A DNA stretch of 64,000 nt from Compostibacter hankyongensis (lineage in GTDB: Bacteria > Bacteroidota > Bacteroidia > Chitinophagales > Chitinophagaceae). The position numbers were made by a program, and so were the translations under genes. Positions within the stretch are counted from its first letter, which is position 1; every line of letters starts with the position of its first letter. Below are positions 28,522 through 37,690 of this stretch, piece after piece. The stretch is from NCBI RefSeq assembly GCF_039541075.1, contig NZ_BAABFN010000006.1:1-64000 (forward strand). Reading direction: 5' to 3'. Below the pieces are notes generated by a model. That model was not told the DNA's origin, searched no databases, and saw nothing but the letters and a program-made list of their open reading frames with translations.

Positions 28522-30891
28522 ATGAAATTTCTTATCGCCCTGCCTGCGCTCCTGTTATTTGCCGCTCATAGCTTCGCCCAGGAGCAGACCGGGAGGATCA
28601 CGGGCACGGTTATGGATGCCGGAAATAACCCGGCCGCAGGCATTACGGTTTTGCTGGAAGCTTCCGGCAAAACAGCGGTGACCGGTGAAAACGGCATCTT
28701 CGTGCTGAAGGGCGTACCCCCCGGTGTCCATACGCTCCGGATCAGCCTGCCCCGGCACCGGGATGCGCGGAAAACCGTGACCGTCACGGCCGGAGAGACG
28801 GCGCATGCGGACATGCGGCTGGCGGTACCGGCCGCCACGCTGGAAGGGGTCACGGTCACCGGAAGCCGGAACGGCTTCAAAGCCGGCAAAACCTCTCCCT
28901 CGCTGCGTATCGAGGGCCCGCTGCGGGATATCCCGCAAAATATCCAGGTGGTGACCGGCCAGGTGCTGACCAGCCAGCAGGTCCTCTCGATGAGTGACGG
29001 GGTGATCCGCAATGTAAGCGGCGCCACGCGACTGGAGCACTGGGGCGATCTGTACACCCGTGTAAACGCCAGGGGCAGCCGTCTTTCGGCCTTTCGCAAC
29101 GGCGTAAACATCACCTCCGACTGGGGGCCGCTGGATGAGGACATGAGCTTTGTGGACCATATCGAATTTGTAAAGGGCCCGGCAGGCTTTATGATGTCCA
29201 ACGGCGAACCCAGCGGCATTTATAATGTCGTCACCAAAAAGCCGACCGGCGTTACCCGGGGAACAGCTACACTGACCCTCGGCAGCTTCGACCTGTACCG
29301 CGCCACGCTGGACCTGGACGGCAGGCTAAGCCGGGACGGCAGGTTGCTGTACCGCCTCAACCTGATGGGGCAGAACAAGAATTCGTTCCGGGATTATGAG
29401 TTCAACAACCGCTTCAGCATCGCTCCCGTGATCAGCTATCAGCTGGACGACAAAACCCTGCTGACCGCCGAATACACCTACCAGCATGTCCGCATGTCCG
29501 ATCTCGGATCCGCCTACGTCTTTTCCACAGAAGGCTATGCCACCCTGCCGCGGGATTTTACCTTTTCGGAGCCGGGGCTCGAACCCAACCATGTAGGCGA
29601 ACACAGCGCATTCCTGAACCTGCAGCATCGTTTCAACACCCATTGGAAATTAACCGCCCAGGCGGCGCATTTCGACGACAAGCAGGTGGCCAGCGACATC
29701 TGGCCGGAAGCCGTACTGCCCGACGGAAAGGCGATCCGCGACCTGTACAGCTTCGACGCCGCGCTGAAAAACAGCTTCGGCCAGGTGTTCCTGAACGGCA
29801 ATGTACAGACGGGAAAGGTGCATCACCGTATCCTGACGGGAGTGGACATGGGCACCAAAAAAGAGCTGTACGACTGGGGACAGATATTTCCGCTGGATTC
29901 CGCCGGGGCCGAATTCGACAGCAAACACCCGGTATACGGGTCTCCCGCTTACGGCTATCCGCAGATTGACCGCAGCAGCAGCCTGGACCAGCGGGCCGTA
30001 TCCCGCATCAACCAGTCATACACCGGCCTGTACTTCCAGGATGAGCTGGGCTTCTGGGACAACAAGGTACGGCTTACCCTGGCGGGCCGCTATACTTTTG
30101 TGAGGCAGTCTTCAGACGGAGAACAGATCACGGCAAAAAAATTCACACCCCGTGCAGGGCTGAGCGTTTCCCTGGGCAAGCAGGCCTCCGTCTATGCCCT
30201 CTACGACCAGTCGTTCCTTCCGCAGACCGGCGTGCTCAGAGGCGGGAAAACACCAAAGCCCATTACGGGAAACAATATTGAGCTGGGGTTGAAAAAGGAC
30301 TGGTTCGGCTCACGGCTGAGCACCACCCTTTCGCTATACCGGATCATCAAGAACAACGAGCTGTCGCCCGACCCCACCAGCACGCCGGCAGAACCTTACT
30401 CGCTGCAGCTGGGGCAAAGCACCGCCGAGGGTGTCGAGTTTGAAGCCAGGGGCGAGATCGCTGCGGGGCTGAGTATCGTGGCCAATTATGCCTATACCGA
30501 TTCCTATGTCAGCAAGGAAACGGAAGACTATGGCAACATCGTCAAAAAAGGCACCCGCATCGCCGGCTTTGCCAAGCATGACGCCAATGCCTGGCTGGTA
30601 TACCGGCTGCATAGCAGCGTATTGAAAGGACTCGGCATTTCCGCCGGCTTCAATTACCAGGCCGGCCGGAGCACCTGGAGCTGGACCACGGAGCCCAGCC
30701 GCGAAAACCTGCCCGACTACTTCAAGCTGGATGCCGGTCTTTCCTGGGAGCACCGGCAGCTGACGCTGACCGCCAACGTATTCAATATCCTGAACACCTA
30801 CCTCTATAGCGGCGCCGATTACGGCAATTATTATTACTGGCAGGCGGAAGCGCCCAGGAACCTGCGGTTCAGCGTGGCTTACCGGTTCTGA
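28522..30891 (+). CDS. TonB-dependent siderophore receptor
   Basis: A 789-residue outer-membrane receptor. The ATG at 28522 begins a clean signal peptide (MKFLIALPALLLFAAHSFAQ) preceded by an A-rich leader; upstream in-frame codons overlap the AlkZ gene and are discarded. A carboxypeptidase-like repeat (ITGTVMDAGNNPAAGITVLL) is followed by the plug with DIPQNIQVVTGQVLTSQQ and VEFVKGPAG-type residues (DHIEFVKGPAGFMMSNGEPS), typical of FhuA/FpvA-like receptors, and a barrel ending AEAPRNLRFSVAYRF. It probably imports a ferric siderophore. No biosynthetic or permease genes are adjacent. Its upstream region overlaps the AlkZ promoter. Confidence 0.92.
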   Translation: MKFLIALPALLLFAAHSFAQEQTGRITGTVMDAGNNPAAGITVLLEASGKTAVTGENGIFVLKGVPPGVHTLRISLPRHRDARKTVTVTAGETAHADMRLAVPAATLEGVTVTGSRNGFKAGKTSPSLRIEGPLRDIPQNIQVVTGQVLTSQQVLSMSDGVIRNVSGATRLEHWGDLYTRVNARGSRLSAFRNGVNITSDWGPLDEDMSFVDHIEFVKGPAGFMMSNGEPSGIYNVVTKKPTGVTRGTATLTLGSFDLYRATLDLDGRLSRDGRLLYRLNLMGQNKNSFRDYEFNNRFSIAPVISYQLDDKTLLTAEYTYQHVRMSDLGSAYVFSTEGYATLPRDFTFSEPGLEPNHVGEHSAFLNLQHRFNTHWKLTAQAAHFDDKQVASDIWPEAVLPDGKAIRDLYSFDAALKNSFGQVFLNGNVQTGKVHHRILTGVDMGTKKELYDWGQIFPLDSAGAEFDSKHPVYGSPAYGYPQIDRSSSLDQRAVSRINQSYTGLYFQDELGFWDNKVRLTLAGRYTFVRQSSDGEQITAKKFTPRAGLSVSLGKQASVYALYDQSFLPQTGVLRGGKTPKPITGNNIELGLKKDWFGSRLSTTLSLYRIIKNNELSPDPTSTPAEPYSLQLGQSTAEGVEFEARGEIAAGLSIVANYAYTDSYVSKETEDYGNIVKKGTRIAGFAKHDANAWLVYRLHSSVLKGLGISAGFNYQAGRSTWSWTTEPSRENLPDYFKLDAGLSWEHRQLTLTANVFNILNTYLYSGADYGNYYYWQAEAPRNLRFSVAYRF

Positions 30892-30977
30892 AAAATTTTT
30901 CGTTATTTGGATGTAGCTTTGAGCATGGAGCAATCCAATGCCCGTGAACTGTTTTAAAACCAGCCAACATCCTTCTT

Positions 30978-32405
30978 ATGAAAAGCAACCGCAGAAATTT
31001 CCTGAAATTTACCGGTCTTGCCGGCATCGGCCTTACCGGCGGAGGCCTGCTCAAGAGCTTTGCCGCAACGCCCGGCGACCGTCTTCCCGAAAATATCCGC
31101 CGGCCCCATAAGCAGCGCTTTAACATGTGCGGCCATGCCGCACCGAAGCTAAACACCGTCCGTGTCGGATTCGTCGGACTGGGACAGCGCGGACCCGGGC
31201 ACCTGATGAACATGACCCGGCTCGAAGGCGTTGAGATCAAAGCCGTGTGCGATATCCGGCCCGAATATGCCAACCGCGCCAAGAGCCGTGTACAGTCCCT
31301 CGGACATAACCCCGACGTCTATACCGGAGATAAAGATGCCTGGAAAAAAATGTGCGACCGGAACGATATCGATATCATCTATATTGCCACACCCTGGGCC
31401 CTGCATACTCCCATCTGCATCTACGCCATGGAGCACGGCAAGCACGCCTTCACCGAAGTGCCGGCCGCCCTTACGATCGACGAATGCTGGCAGCTGGTGG
31501 AGACCTCCGAGCGTACCCGCAAGCATTGTATGATGTTGGAAAATTGCTGTTATGGCTTCTTTGAGCAGCTTACCCTGAACATGACCCGGCAGGGATATTT
31601 CGGAGAAATCATACATGGGGAAGGCGCCTATAACCATAACCTGCTTCATCTTAACTTCGATAAGAACGGATACTGGGAGATGTGGCGGCTGAAAGAAAAC
31701 ATGCATAGAAACGGGAATCTCTATCCTACCCACGGCCTGGGGCCCATCTGCCAGATCATGAACATCAACCGGGGCGACCAAATGGAATACCTGACCTCCA
31801 TGTCGGGCATCGACTTTATGATGCGGGAAAAAGCCGACGAGCTGGCGGCCAAGGATGATTTCTTCAAGCCTTTCGCCGGCAAGACCTACCGGGGAAATGC
31901 CAATACCAGCTGCATCCGCACCCACAAGGGCCGCACCATCATGGTTCAGCACGACGTCACCTCTCCGAATGTCTATTCACGCATCCACAGGGTAGTGGGT
32001 ACGAAAGGGACTGCCCTCCAGTATCCGCTGGAGGGGCGTATCTCGAATGGCGGCGAAGACTGGCTGAAGGATGAGGAGATGAAAGCTGTCGAAGAAAAAT
32101 ACCAGCCCCCTATTGTCAGAAAGGTAGGCGAGCTGGCCAAAAAGGTAGGCGGTCACGGCGGTATGGACTTTCTGATGGACTGGCGGGTGATCGACTGTCT
32201 GCGCAACGGCCTGCCGCTCGACCAGGACGTCTACGACGCGGCGCTGTGGAGCTGCATCTCTCCGCTGAGCGAGTGGTCGGTCGCCAATCGCTCAAAACCC
32301 ATAGATGTTCCTGATTTTACCGCCGGATCATGGGCTGCCAACAAGCCCGTGGATATCCTGCTCGAGCAGGGAGGGAATACCCAGGTAAAGCATACCGAGC
32401 GCTGA
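30978..32405 (+). CDS. GH109-family NAD-dependent alpha-N-acetylgalactosaminidase-like enzyme
   Basis: A 475-residue Tat-exported (NRRNFLKFTGLAGIGLTGGG) Gfo/Idh/MocA-fold protein close to GH109. VRVGFVGLGQRGPGHLMNM binds NAD; GEGAYNHNLLHLNFDKNGYW, RNGNLYPTHGLGPICQIMN and GGHGGMDFLMDWR are GH109 hallmarks. These enzymes cleave alpha-GalNAc by transient oxidation at C3, elimination and reduction, keeping tightly bound NAD. ATPWALHTP and FTEVPAALTIDECWQLVE are also present. It is a single gene with flanking intergenic spaces and converges on the FGGY kinase. With GH95 and sialidase-like enzymes, it points to host-type or animal glycans, though GH109 specificity varies. Confidence 0.9.
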   Translation: MKSNRRNFLKFTGLAGIGLTGGGLLKSFAATPGDRLPENIRRPHKQRFNMCGHAAPKLNTVRVGFVGLGQRGPGHLMNMTRLEGVEIKAVCDIRPEYANRAKSRVQSLGHNPDVYTGDKDAWKKMCDRNDIDIIYIATPWALHTPICIYAMEHGKHAFTEVPAALTIDECWQLVETSERTRKHCMMLENCCYGFFEQLTLNMTRQGYFGEIIHGEGAYNHNLLHLNFDKNGYWEMWRLKENMHRNGNLYPTHGLGPICQIMNINRGDQMEYLTSMSGIDFMMREKADELAAKDDFFKPFAGKTYRGNANTSCIRTHKGRTIMVQHDVTSPNVYSRIHRVVGTKGTALQYPLEGRISNGGEDWLKDEEMKAVEEKYQPPIVRKVGELAKKVGGHGGMDFLMDWRVIDCLRNGLPLDQDVYDAALWSCISPLSEWSVANRSKPIDVPDFTAGSWAANKPVDILLEQGGNTQVKHTER

Positions 32406-32426
32406 GATACGCTTAAGCTATCGATC

Positions 32427-32450
32427 TGCGGAAAGCATTTTCTTACCGCA
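32427..32450. terminator. Hairpin between convergent GH109 and FGGY kinase genes
   Basis: TGCGG-A-AAG pairs with CTT-A-CCGCA around CATTTT (one A/A mismatch) in the 52-bp gap between two convergent stops. No clear T tract follows on either strand, so bidirectional termination is only suggested. Confidence 0.35.
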
Positions 32451-32457
32451 TTCGATA

Positions 32458-33996
32458 TTATTTCAGTGTTTGCGGGGGAGTGCCTTCCTGTATCGCTGCG
32501 ATGCGGTGAAATGTTTCCTTCAGCGGGGCGTACAGGGAGGTAAACATTTCAAAATGCTGCTTGTGAATCCGGTGCTGAACCGCGCGGGGCCGGTAGCTTT
32601 TGCCGGCCGGGAGCAGTGCCGCGGCCTCCTTCCAGCCTTTCCAGATGCCCATGGCCACCCCGCCCATCATGGCCGCGCCCATGGTGGAAGCATCGGCATG
32701 ACCGCCTACATAGACCGGCTTCCCCATCACGTCCGCAAGCAGCTGCACCCATTGCGGCGAGTGGGTAAAGCCCCCGCTTACATAGATCCGCTTTGCCGGG
32801 GCGGCCTGCTCCTCCACGATCCTGCCGACCTCGTATACGGTATAGCAGATGCCTTCCAGCACAGCGCGCATAAAATGCGCCCGGGTGTGCCGGATGCCGA
32901 TGCCGACAAAAGCTCCCCTGGCGCGGCCATCCCACATGGGTGAGCGCTCTCCGAGCAGGTAAGGCAGAAACAAAAGCCCCTCGCTGCCGGCAGGCGCCGC
33001 ACAGGCTGTTTTTACAAAATCAGCATACGTTGCACGCTCCGCCGCCTCTCCCTCAAATTGCCGGGTAAACCAGTCGAGCAGCACGCCGCCGTTATTCATG
33101 GCGCCGCCGGTTACATAGGTCTTGCCATCCAGCAGATAACAAAAAAGCCGTTGCCGGGCATCGGCAGACGGTTTACCGGCGGTCATCCGTACGGCAGCGC
33201 TGGTACCGATGGTGATGACCAGCCTTCCGGGCACAACAGCGCCCGAGCCCAGATTGGCCAGGCAACCGTCGCTGCCTCCCGTTACCAGGGGCGTATCCGC
33301 CGGCAGCCCGAGCTTTGAAGCGTAGGATTTCCGCCATGCGCTCAGCACATGCAGACCGCTGACCGGCTTCGACAACCGGTCAGCGGCAATGCCAGCGGCC
33401 TTCAGGGCCGGCGGGTACCAGCGCAGCTTTTCATGATCAAACAATCCGGTGGCGGAGGCAATACCGTAATCCACTACATACTGTCCGGTAAAACGGTAAA
33501 GGATATACTCTTTTATGGAGATAAAGCGGGCGGCTTTTTTGAAAAGACGCGGTTCATGCGCCTTCCACCAGATCAGTTTGCAGAGGGGCGACATGGCATG
33601 GATGGGTGTACCGGTATGCCGGTAAATGTTCTTCCCGCCGGCCCGGCGACGCAGCGCTTCGGCCTGTTCAACCGCCCGGGAATCCGACCACAGCAGCAGG
33701 GGCGTCAACGGATCTCCTTCCCCGTCCACCGCCATCAGGCTGTGCATAGCGGCGCTGAAGCTGATGCAGCGCGGGGAATGTTTTACCTTTTGACGCACCG
33801 CCCTGATCACCTTCATCACGGCCTGCAGCACCGCATCGGGATCCTGCTCGCTGTACCCCGAGCGGGGATGCCGGGTTTCGTAGCCCTGCTGCGCTTGTGC
33901 GGATACCTTCCCCTGCAGCGACCAGGCCAGGGCCTTGCAGCCGGAGGTGCCGATATCCACACCCATGATATAATCCATAGAACGGTTTTGATACAT
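32458..33996 (-). CDS. FGGY-family sugar kinase, gluconokinase-like
   Basis: A 512-residue cytosolic kinase of the FGGY family. IMGVDIGTSGCKALAWSLQG is the first phosphate loop; ISFSAAMHSLMAVDGEGDPL, LTPLLLWSDSRA and PMWDGRARGAFVGI are typical of gluconate/xylulose kinases, and the C-terminal signature is RIYVSGGFTHSPQWVQLLADVMG. The order SFSAAMHSLMAVD and HTGTPIHAMSPLCKLIWWK is nearest to gluconokinases. The frame starts at 33996, but the Met at 33978 (MDYIMGVDIG) is a good alternative. No gluconate permease or 6-phosphogluconate gene lies nearby. Confidence 0.85.
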   Translation of the reverse strand: MYQNRSMDYIMGVDIGTSGCKALAWSLQGKVSAQAQQGYETRHPRSGYSEQDPDAVLQAVMKVIRAVRQKVKHSPRCISFSAAMHSLMAVDGEGDPLTPLLLWSDSRAVEQAEALRRRAGGKNIYRHTGTPIHAMSPLCKLIWWKAHEPRLFKKAARFISIKEYILYRFTGQYVVDYGIASATGLFDHEKLRWYPPALKAAGIAADRLSKPVSGLHVLSAWRKSYASKLGLPADTPLVTGGSDGCLANLGSGAVVPGRLVITIGTSAAVRMTAGKPSADARQRLFCYLLDGKTYVTGGAMNNGGVLLDWFTRQFEGEAAERATYADFVKTACAAPAGSEGLLFLPYLLGERSPMWDGRARGAFVGIGIRHTRAHFMRAVLEGICYTVYEVGRIVEEQAAPAKRIYVSGGFTHSPQWVQLLADVMGKPVYVGGHADASTMGAAMMGGVAMGIWKGWKEAAALLPAGKSYRPRAVQHRIHKQHFEMFTSLYAPLKETFHRIAAIQEGTPPQTLK

Positions 33997-34089
33997 TTTT
34001 GAAATAAAAGCCGCGCTCAGTTAAGATACAGAAAAATATTTATGCAATTTGAAAGCTTGACTATAATAAGCTGGCCTCTCAACTGTCCT

Positions 34090-34755
34090 TCATTTCAGCG
34101 CCCGGAGGATCTCCCGTTTACCGGGAGGGCCCGGAAGCTTTTCTACCCTAAATCCAACCTGCTGCATAGCCCTGCGTACATCGCCTTTGCTGCAGTAGGT
34201 GGCCAGCACGCCGGGATGCCCCAGGGCATCGTATAGCTTCCGGAATACCGCAACGCTCCACAGCTCCGGCTGAACATCCGGGGCAAAGGCATCGTAATAG
34301 ATCAGATCAAACTTCTCACCGAAGACATATTGCAGCAGATCGGCACGGACTTTTTTCAGGATAAACCCATCGCCTAAATCTTCCGCACGGTCCCAGGCTG
34401 CGGCATGGAGCTGCCGGAACGACGGCGCCTCATCCGGCAGCAGCTCCGCATAATTCAGCAATTCCGTTTCGGCCAAACTCAGGGGGAAGCATTCCAGCGC
34501 TTCGTAGTAAACGGAACAGTGATGTGCTTTTGCATACCGGCGGGTGAGCAGGGCATTCAGCCCCGTCCCCAGACCCATTTCAAAAACACGCAGGTGACCC
34601 GCCGGCCGCCGGCTGCAGCAATAATCCATCCCCGCTGCTATGAATACATGGCGGCTCTCCTGCAGCGCCCCGAACCGGCTGTGATACGTGGCATCATACC
34701 GGGCGTCGGAAACGGTGGCGGAGCCGTCGGCTGTTATGATGATCTTTCTTTCCAT
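34090..34755 (-). CDS. mnmD: tRNA mnm5s2U methyltransferase, MnmD (MnmC2-type)
   Basis: A 221-residue SAM-dependent methyltransferase of the DUF752/MnmD family. VFEMGLGTGLNALLTRRYA is the SAM-binding loop and DLIYYDAFAPDVQPELWS the family catalytic/binding segment. It would methylate aminomethyl-2-thiouridine at tRNA position 34 to the mnm form. In E. coli this domain is fused to an FAD oxidase in MnmC; here the oxidase is the gene immediately upstream (13 bp), so the two activities are separate polypeptides in one operon. Confidence 0.9.
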   Translation of the reverse strand: MERKIIITADGSATVSDARYDATYHSRFGALQESRHVFIAAGMDYCCSRRPAGHLRVFEMGLGTGLNALLTRRYAKAHHCSVYYEALECFPLSLAETELLNYAELLPDEAPSFRQLHAAAWDRAEDLGDGFILKKVRADLLQYVFGEKFDLIYYDAFAPDVQPELWSVAVFRKLYDALGHPGVLATYCSKGDVRRAMQQVGFRVEKLPGPPGKREILRALK

Positions 34756-34768
34756 ACCGGGAGAAGCA

Positions 34769-35824
34769 TTACGACTTACTCAGAATACGGGAAAATCTGG
34801 CGATGTCCGCAGCCGGAGGCAAGGGTTGCTCCTGCAGCAGACGGTCGCTGAACTTGCGGGCCAACCACGGGGCCAGGGAGCAGCCTTTGCTGCCCATGCC
34901 GTTCAGGATGCCCACTTCAGGAGCACGGGGATGAAGTCCGGCAAAGGGACGGTATTCCGCTGTGGCCGGCCGCGTGCCCGCGAGGTGGTCCGTAATCCGG
35001 TAGGGCAGCTTCAGCCAGTGCTGCAGCTGTCTTTCCACCTGCTGCCGGAAAGCCGGGGTCGGATGCGTATCGCTGAAGGTCCACGCATACGATGAACCGA
35101 TCCAGAAGCTGTCGTCCCCCCAGGGCAATATCTTTATCCCCTGCCGGTATACCTGAGTGCGGGGCAGCTCCGGGATGGAGGCGATCAACGCCTCCCCCTT
35201 GCTTTGGCTGTAAGGCAAACGGGAAAAGTAGGGATTATCATAGCCCGCCGTGCCCTCGCAGCAGATGATCTTGCGGGCGCGGATATCTTTATAGATCACT
35301 TCACCGGGTTGTACAGTACAGTCTTCCCACTCAAAAGCCGTCTCCCGCAGCAGGTTTTCTTTCTTCAGATATTTTCGCCAGGCCTGCAGCAGCGCACGCA
35401 GGTCCAACAGCCGGCAGGAAGCTATCCTGCCCAGGCCGTGATCGAAACGGAAATATTCCTGACAGGGCTGCTCATTGTCTGCCAGCTGCAGATAGGGACT
35501 TTCGGCAACGCGCCGGGTAAAGCTGTCTTTTGCTTCCGCAGCAGGGAAAAAATCCAGTATCTCGCAGGTCGACAGCAGGGACAGGGACAAATGTGCTTCC
35601 AGCTCCCGGTAAGTCTCGTCGGCAGCCGGCAGCAGCTCTTCCGTCATCCAGGACGTCACATAACGTTTCCCTGTGACGGGATTGATCAGCCCGCTGGCGA
35701 CTTTGCTGGCGGTAAACGGCCTGCTTTCGTCGATCACCAGCACGGAGGCGCCGGCTTTCAGCAGGTAATAGCTCAGCAGGGTACCGCAGATGCCTTGCCC
35801 TATGATGAGGTAATCCGGCTGCAT
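34769..35824 (-). CDS. FAD-dependent oxidase, MnmC1-like (DAO family)
   Basis: A 351-residue FAD-dependent oxidoreductase of the DAO family. The N-terminal dinucleotide fold is DYLIIGQGICGTLLSYYLLK. ASKVASGLINPVTGKRYVTS matches the MnmC oxidase domain, where it binds FAD and the substrate tRNA tail. TRPATAEYRPFAGLHPRAPE and LNGMGSKGCSLAPWLARKFS are typical late elements. It would convert carboxymethylaminomethyl-uridine 34 to the aminomethyl form, the step before MnmD, and the adjacency supports this. Other DAO activities are possible. Confidence 0.8.
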   Translation of the reverse strand: MQPDYLIIGQGICGTLLSYYLLKAGASVLVIDESRPFTASKVASGLINPVTGKRYVTSWMTEELLPAADETYRELEAHLSLSLLSTCEILDFFPAAEAKDSFTRRVAESPYLQLADNEQPCQEYFRFDHGLGRIASCRLLDLRALLQAWRKYLKKENLLRETAFEWEDCTVQPGEVIYKDIRARKIICCEGTAGYDNPYFSRLPYSQSKGEALIASIPELPRTQVYRQGIKILPWGDDSFWIGSSYAWTFSDTHPTPAFRQQVERQLQHWLKLPYRITDHLAGTRPATAEYRPFAGLHPRAPEVGILNGMGSKGCSLAPWLARKFSDRLLQEQPLPPAADIARFSRILSKS

Positions 35825-35878
35825 GATGCAAAGAAAACCCTTTTACAGGAAATCCGGCTTGACTTTCCAACTTCGTTT

Positions 35879-37015
35879 TCAGCCACCTATCCGAAAGCCC
35901 CAGGTTTTGCGGACAGGCGCAGGAATATTTTTCAGGGAAGGCTCCCCGTCAAAAAAGCTAAAGCTCTGGTCCCACTCCCAGTAGGCAAAGGGGATATGCA
36001 GCGCTTCGAGCAGCCCTTTTATGGTCGCCATATAGCGGACGCGGCTGGCCGGATCGGGATATTTTTTATAGCTGCCCCATTCTCCGCAGAAAACGGGCAC
36101 CTTAAATTTATCCGAGAAAGCTTTTGCCGCTTCCAGCTTCTTCCGCAGGCTTGCCGCCTGCCCTTCCACCGAATAGGCATTATAGTTATGCTCGCCCCAG
36201 GTGCCTTTGGAAAGCGGGTTCAGCGGCGGCATGGCCGAAGCATCATACGGAAAGGGGATGCCCGTATTCGCGGTCTCTTTTTTCCCGGCCCAGCTTGCCC
36301 CCTGGTGCGTAAAAAGGAAGGGATCGTAAAAATGAAAGGTATAGATGATATTGTCATCGGGCAGCACGCCCATCTTCAGCAGCCCGTCGATGCTGTTCCA
36401 GCTTTCCCCGCCGATGATGAGGGTATGATGCGGAGCGATATCGCGCACCGTTTTCAGCAGCTGCAGCGCGCATGTTTTCCAGGCCTCGCTGCTGATCTGG
36501 TGGGGTTCGTTGTACAATTCAAAAAATACCCGTTCCGGATCGGTATCCTTGTAGCGGGTGGCCACCTGCCGCCATATGGCTTCCAGGCGGGGCAGCTCCT
36601 GCATGACCCTGGCGGAGTCGTCCAGCGCCCCGTGATGATCGTCAATGATCACCTTCAGCCCGTACTCGCCGGCCCAGGACAGGATGGAGTCTATGGCGGC
36701 AAAATACCGGCGCTCTTCAATAACATACGGCGCCTTGCGGCTGGTCCAGTGATCAAACGATACCGGCAACCGGACCGTGGTAAAACCCAGCTGCCGCATC
36801 AGCGCCAGATCCTGCTTTTTTCCGGCAATGCTGCCCATATCGAGGTAATCCCGGTAATCCTTTTCCGGCGTACCGTTCCAGTAGTTCTCCAGCCAGGAGA
36901 GGTTGATGCCCATGCCCATGGCGCCGGCCCGCTTCCAGGCGGGCGACTGGGCGCTGACGGGAAGGTTGAGCAGCGCTGCTGCGCAGCAGAAGATAAGGAG
37001 ACGGAGGATTTGCAT
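35879..37015 (-). CDS. Secreted GH5 endoglucanase-like glycoside hydrolase
   Basis: A 378-residue exported enzyme (PF00150). The start at 37015 gives a clean signal peptide (MQILRLLIFCCAAALLNLPV, cleaved after SAQ); the frame is open to 37078 but that prefix is polar. The barrel is complete: GFTTVRLPVSFDHW, VIIDDHHGALDD, acid/base E170 in FFELYNEP, HTLIIGGESWNS, YTFHFYDPFLFTHQG and the nucleophile E312 in VFCGEWGSYK. GH5 covers cellulases, mannanases and related enzymes, and the subfamily is uncertain. The surrounding genes do not point to a specific substrate. Confidence 0.93.
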   Translation of the reverse strand: MQILRLLIFCCAAALLNLPVSAQSPAWKRAGAMGMGINLSWLENYWNGTPEKDYRDYLDMGSIAGKKQDLALMRQLGFTTVRLPVSFDHWTSRKAPYVIEERRYFAAIDSILSWAGEYGLKVIIDDHHGALDDSARVMQELPRLEAIWRQVATRYKDTDPERVFFELYNEPHQISSEAWKTCALQLLKTVRDIAPHHTLIIGGESWNSIDGLLKMGVLPDDNIIYTFHFYDPFLFTHQGASWAGKKETANTGIPFPYDASAMPPLNPLSKGTWGEHNYNAYSVEGQAASLRKKLEAAKAFSDKFKVPVFCGEWGSYKKYPDPASRVRYMATIKGLLEALHIPFAYWEWDQSFSFFDGEPSLKNIPAPVRKTWGFRIGG

Positions 37016-37102
37016 GATGCCGGAGTTTGAATCCTGCGTAAAGATCATAAATTTCTGCGATACCCGGTATAGCTCCAAGTTTAAGGATCTCCGGGACGTA
37101 TA

Positions 37103-37543
37103 CTACCTGCTTTTCCCTTCACATTGCCGGCAGATACCCGTAATCGTCAGATTGATGGATTTGGCCTTAAAGCCCCTGGGCAATTTCACCGGAGCGAATT
37201 CAATTTCGTCCATACAATATACCCTGTTACACACCAGGCAGTTGAAATGCATATGCTCGTCATAATGCCTGTGCTCACTGCATTTTTCCGAACATACCGC
37301 ATAATTGGCGGTCCCCTTCTGATCCAGCACCTTGTGAAGAATACCTTTTTCTTCAAAGGTCTTCAATGTCCGGTATAAGGTTACCCGATCTACCCGGTCT
37401 CCCAATTTCTTTTCCAGGTAAGACTCAGGAGTAGCCACCTTCCGGGAAGTAAGAATAGACAATATATTGAGCCGCGGCGGGGTTTTCGACAACCCGTGCT
37501 TCTCCAATAGCTCGGCGTATTTGCTCCTAACTTCTTTCATCAT
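37103..37543 (-). CDS. Fur-family metalloregulator, probably Zur
   Basis: A 146-residue Fur-family repressor. The N-terminal winged helix (about 10-85) contains LSKTPPRLNILSILTSRKVA and VDRVTLYRTLKTFEEKGILH, the DNA-recognition segment. The C-terminal dimerisation domain has a histidine-rich metal site (SEHRHYDEHMHFNC) and two structural C-x-x-C pairs (CLVC, CRQC). It is divergent from a COG0523 GTPase and shares a 147-bp region carrying a 7-1-7 palindrome, which suggests a zinc-responsive regulator (Zur) rather than iron-responsive Fur (inference). It probably also regulates itself. Confidence 0.88.
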   Translation of the reverse strand: MMKEVRSKYAELLEKHGLSKTPPRLNILSILTSRKVATPESYLEKKLGDRVDRVTLYRTLKTFEEKGILHKVLDQKGTANYAVCSEKCSEHRHYDEHMHFNCLVCNRVYCMDEIEFAPVKLPRGFKAKSINLTITGICRQCEGKSR

Positions 37544-37597
37544 ATGATTCTCCTTGCATAAGCATACCCTTATAATCCGTATCCCTTATTATGTCTG

Positions 37598-37627
37598 CAA
37601 AATTACAATTTCTTTGCTTCTGTTCAA
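37598..37627 (-). promoter_or_regulatory. Promoter of the Fur/Zur-family gene
   Basis: On the minus strand, TTG (complement of 37625-37627) is followed after 19 nt by TAATTTTG (complement of 37598-37605), matching Bacteroidota TTG-N19-TAnnTTTG. The 55-bp distance to the start codon is reasonable. Confidence 0.6.
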
Positions 37628-37632
37628 TTATT

Positions 37633-37647
37633 TGCAACATTGTTGCA
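37633..37647. promoter_or_regulatory. 7-1-7 palindrome, candidate Zur operator
   Basis: TGCAACA-T-TGTTGCA is a perfect 7-1-7 inverted repeat, the architecture of Fur-family boxes. Its right arm overlaps the -33 TTG of the GTPase promoter and the left arm lies 5 bp from the -33 of the regulator's own promoter, so one bound dimer could repress both. Confidence 0.65.
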
Positions 37648-37673
37648 TTTATGTGGATTATTCCCTACATTTG
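37643..37673 (+). promoter_or_regulatory. Promoter of the COG0523 GTPase gene
   Basis: TTG at 37643-37645, a spacer of 20 nt and TACATTTG at 37666-37673 match TTG-N20-TAnnTTTG. The start codon follows 17 bp later, implying a very short leader. Confidence 0.65.
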
Positions 37674-37690
37674 TTCCTTAATTCACTTAT

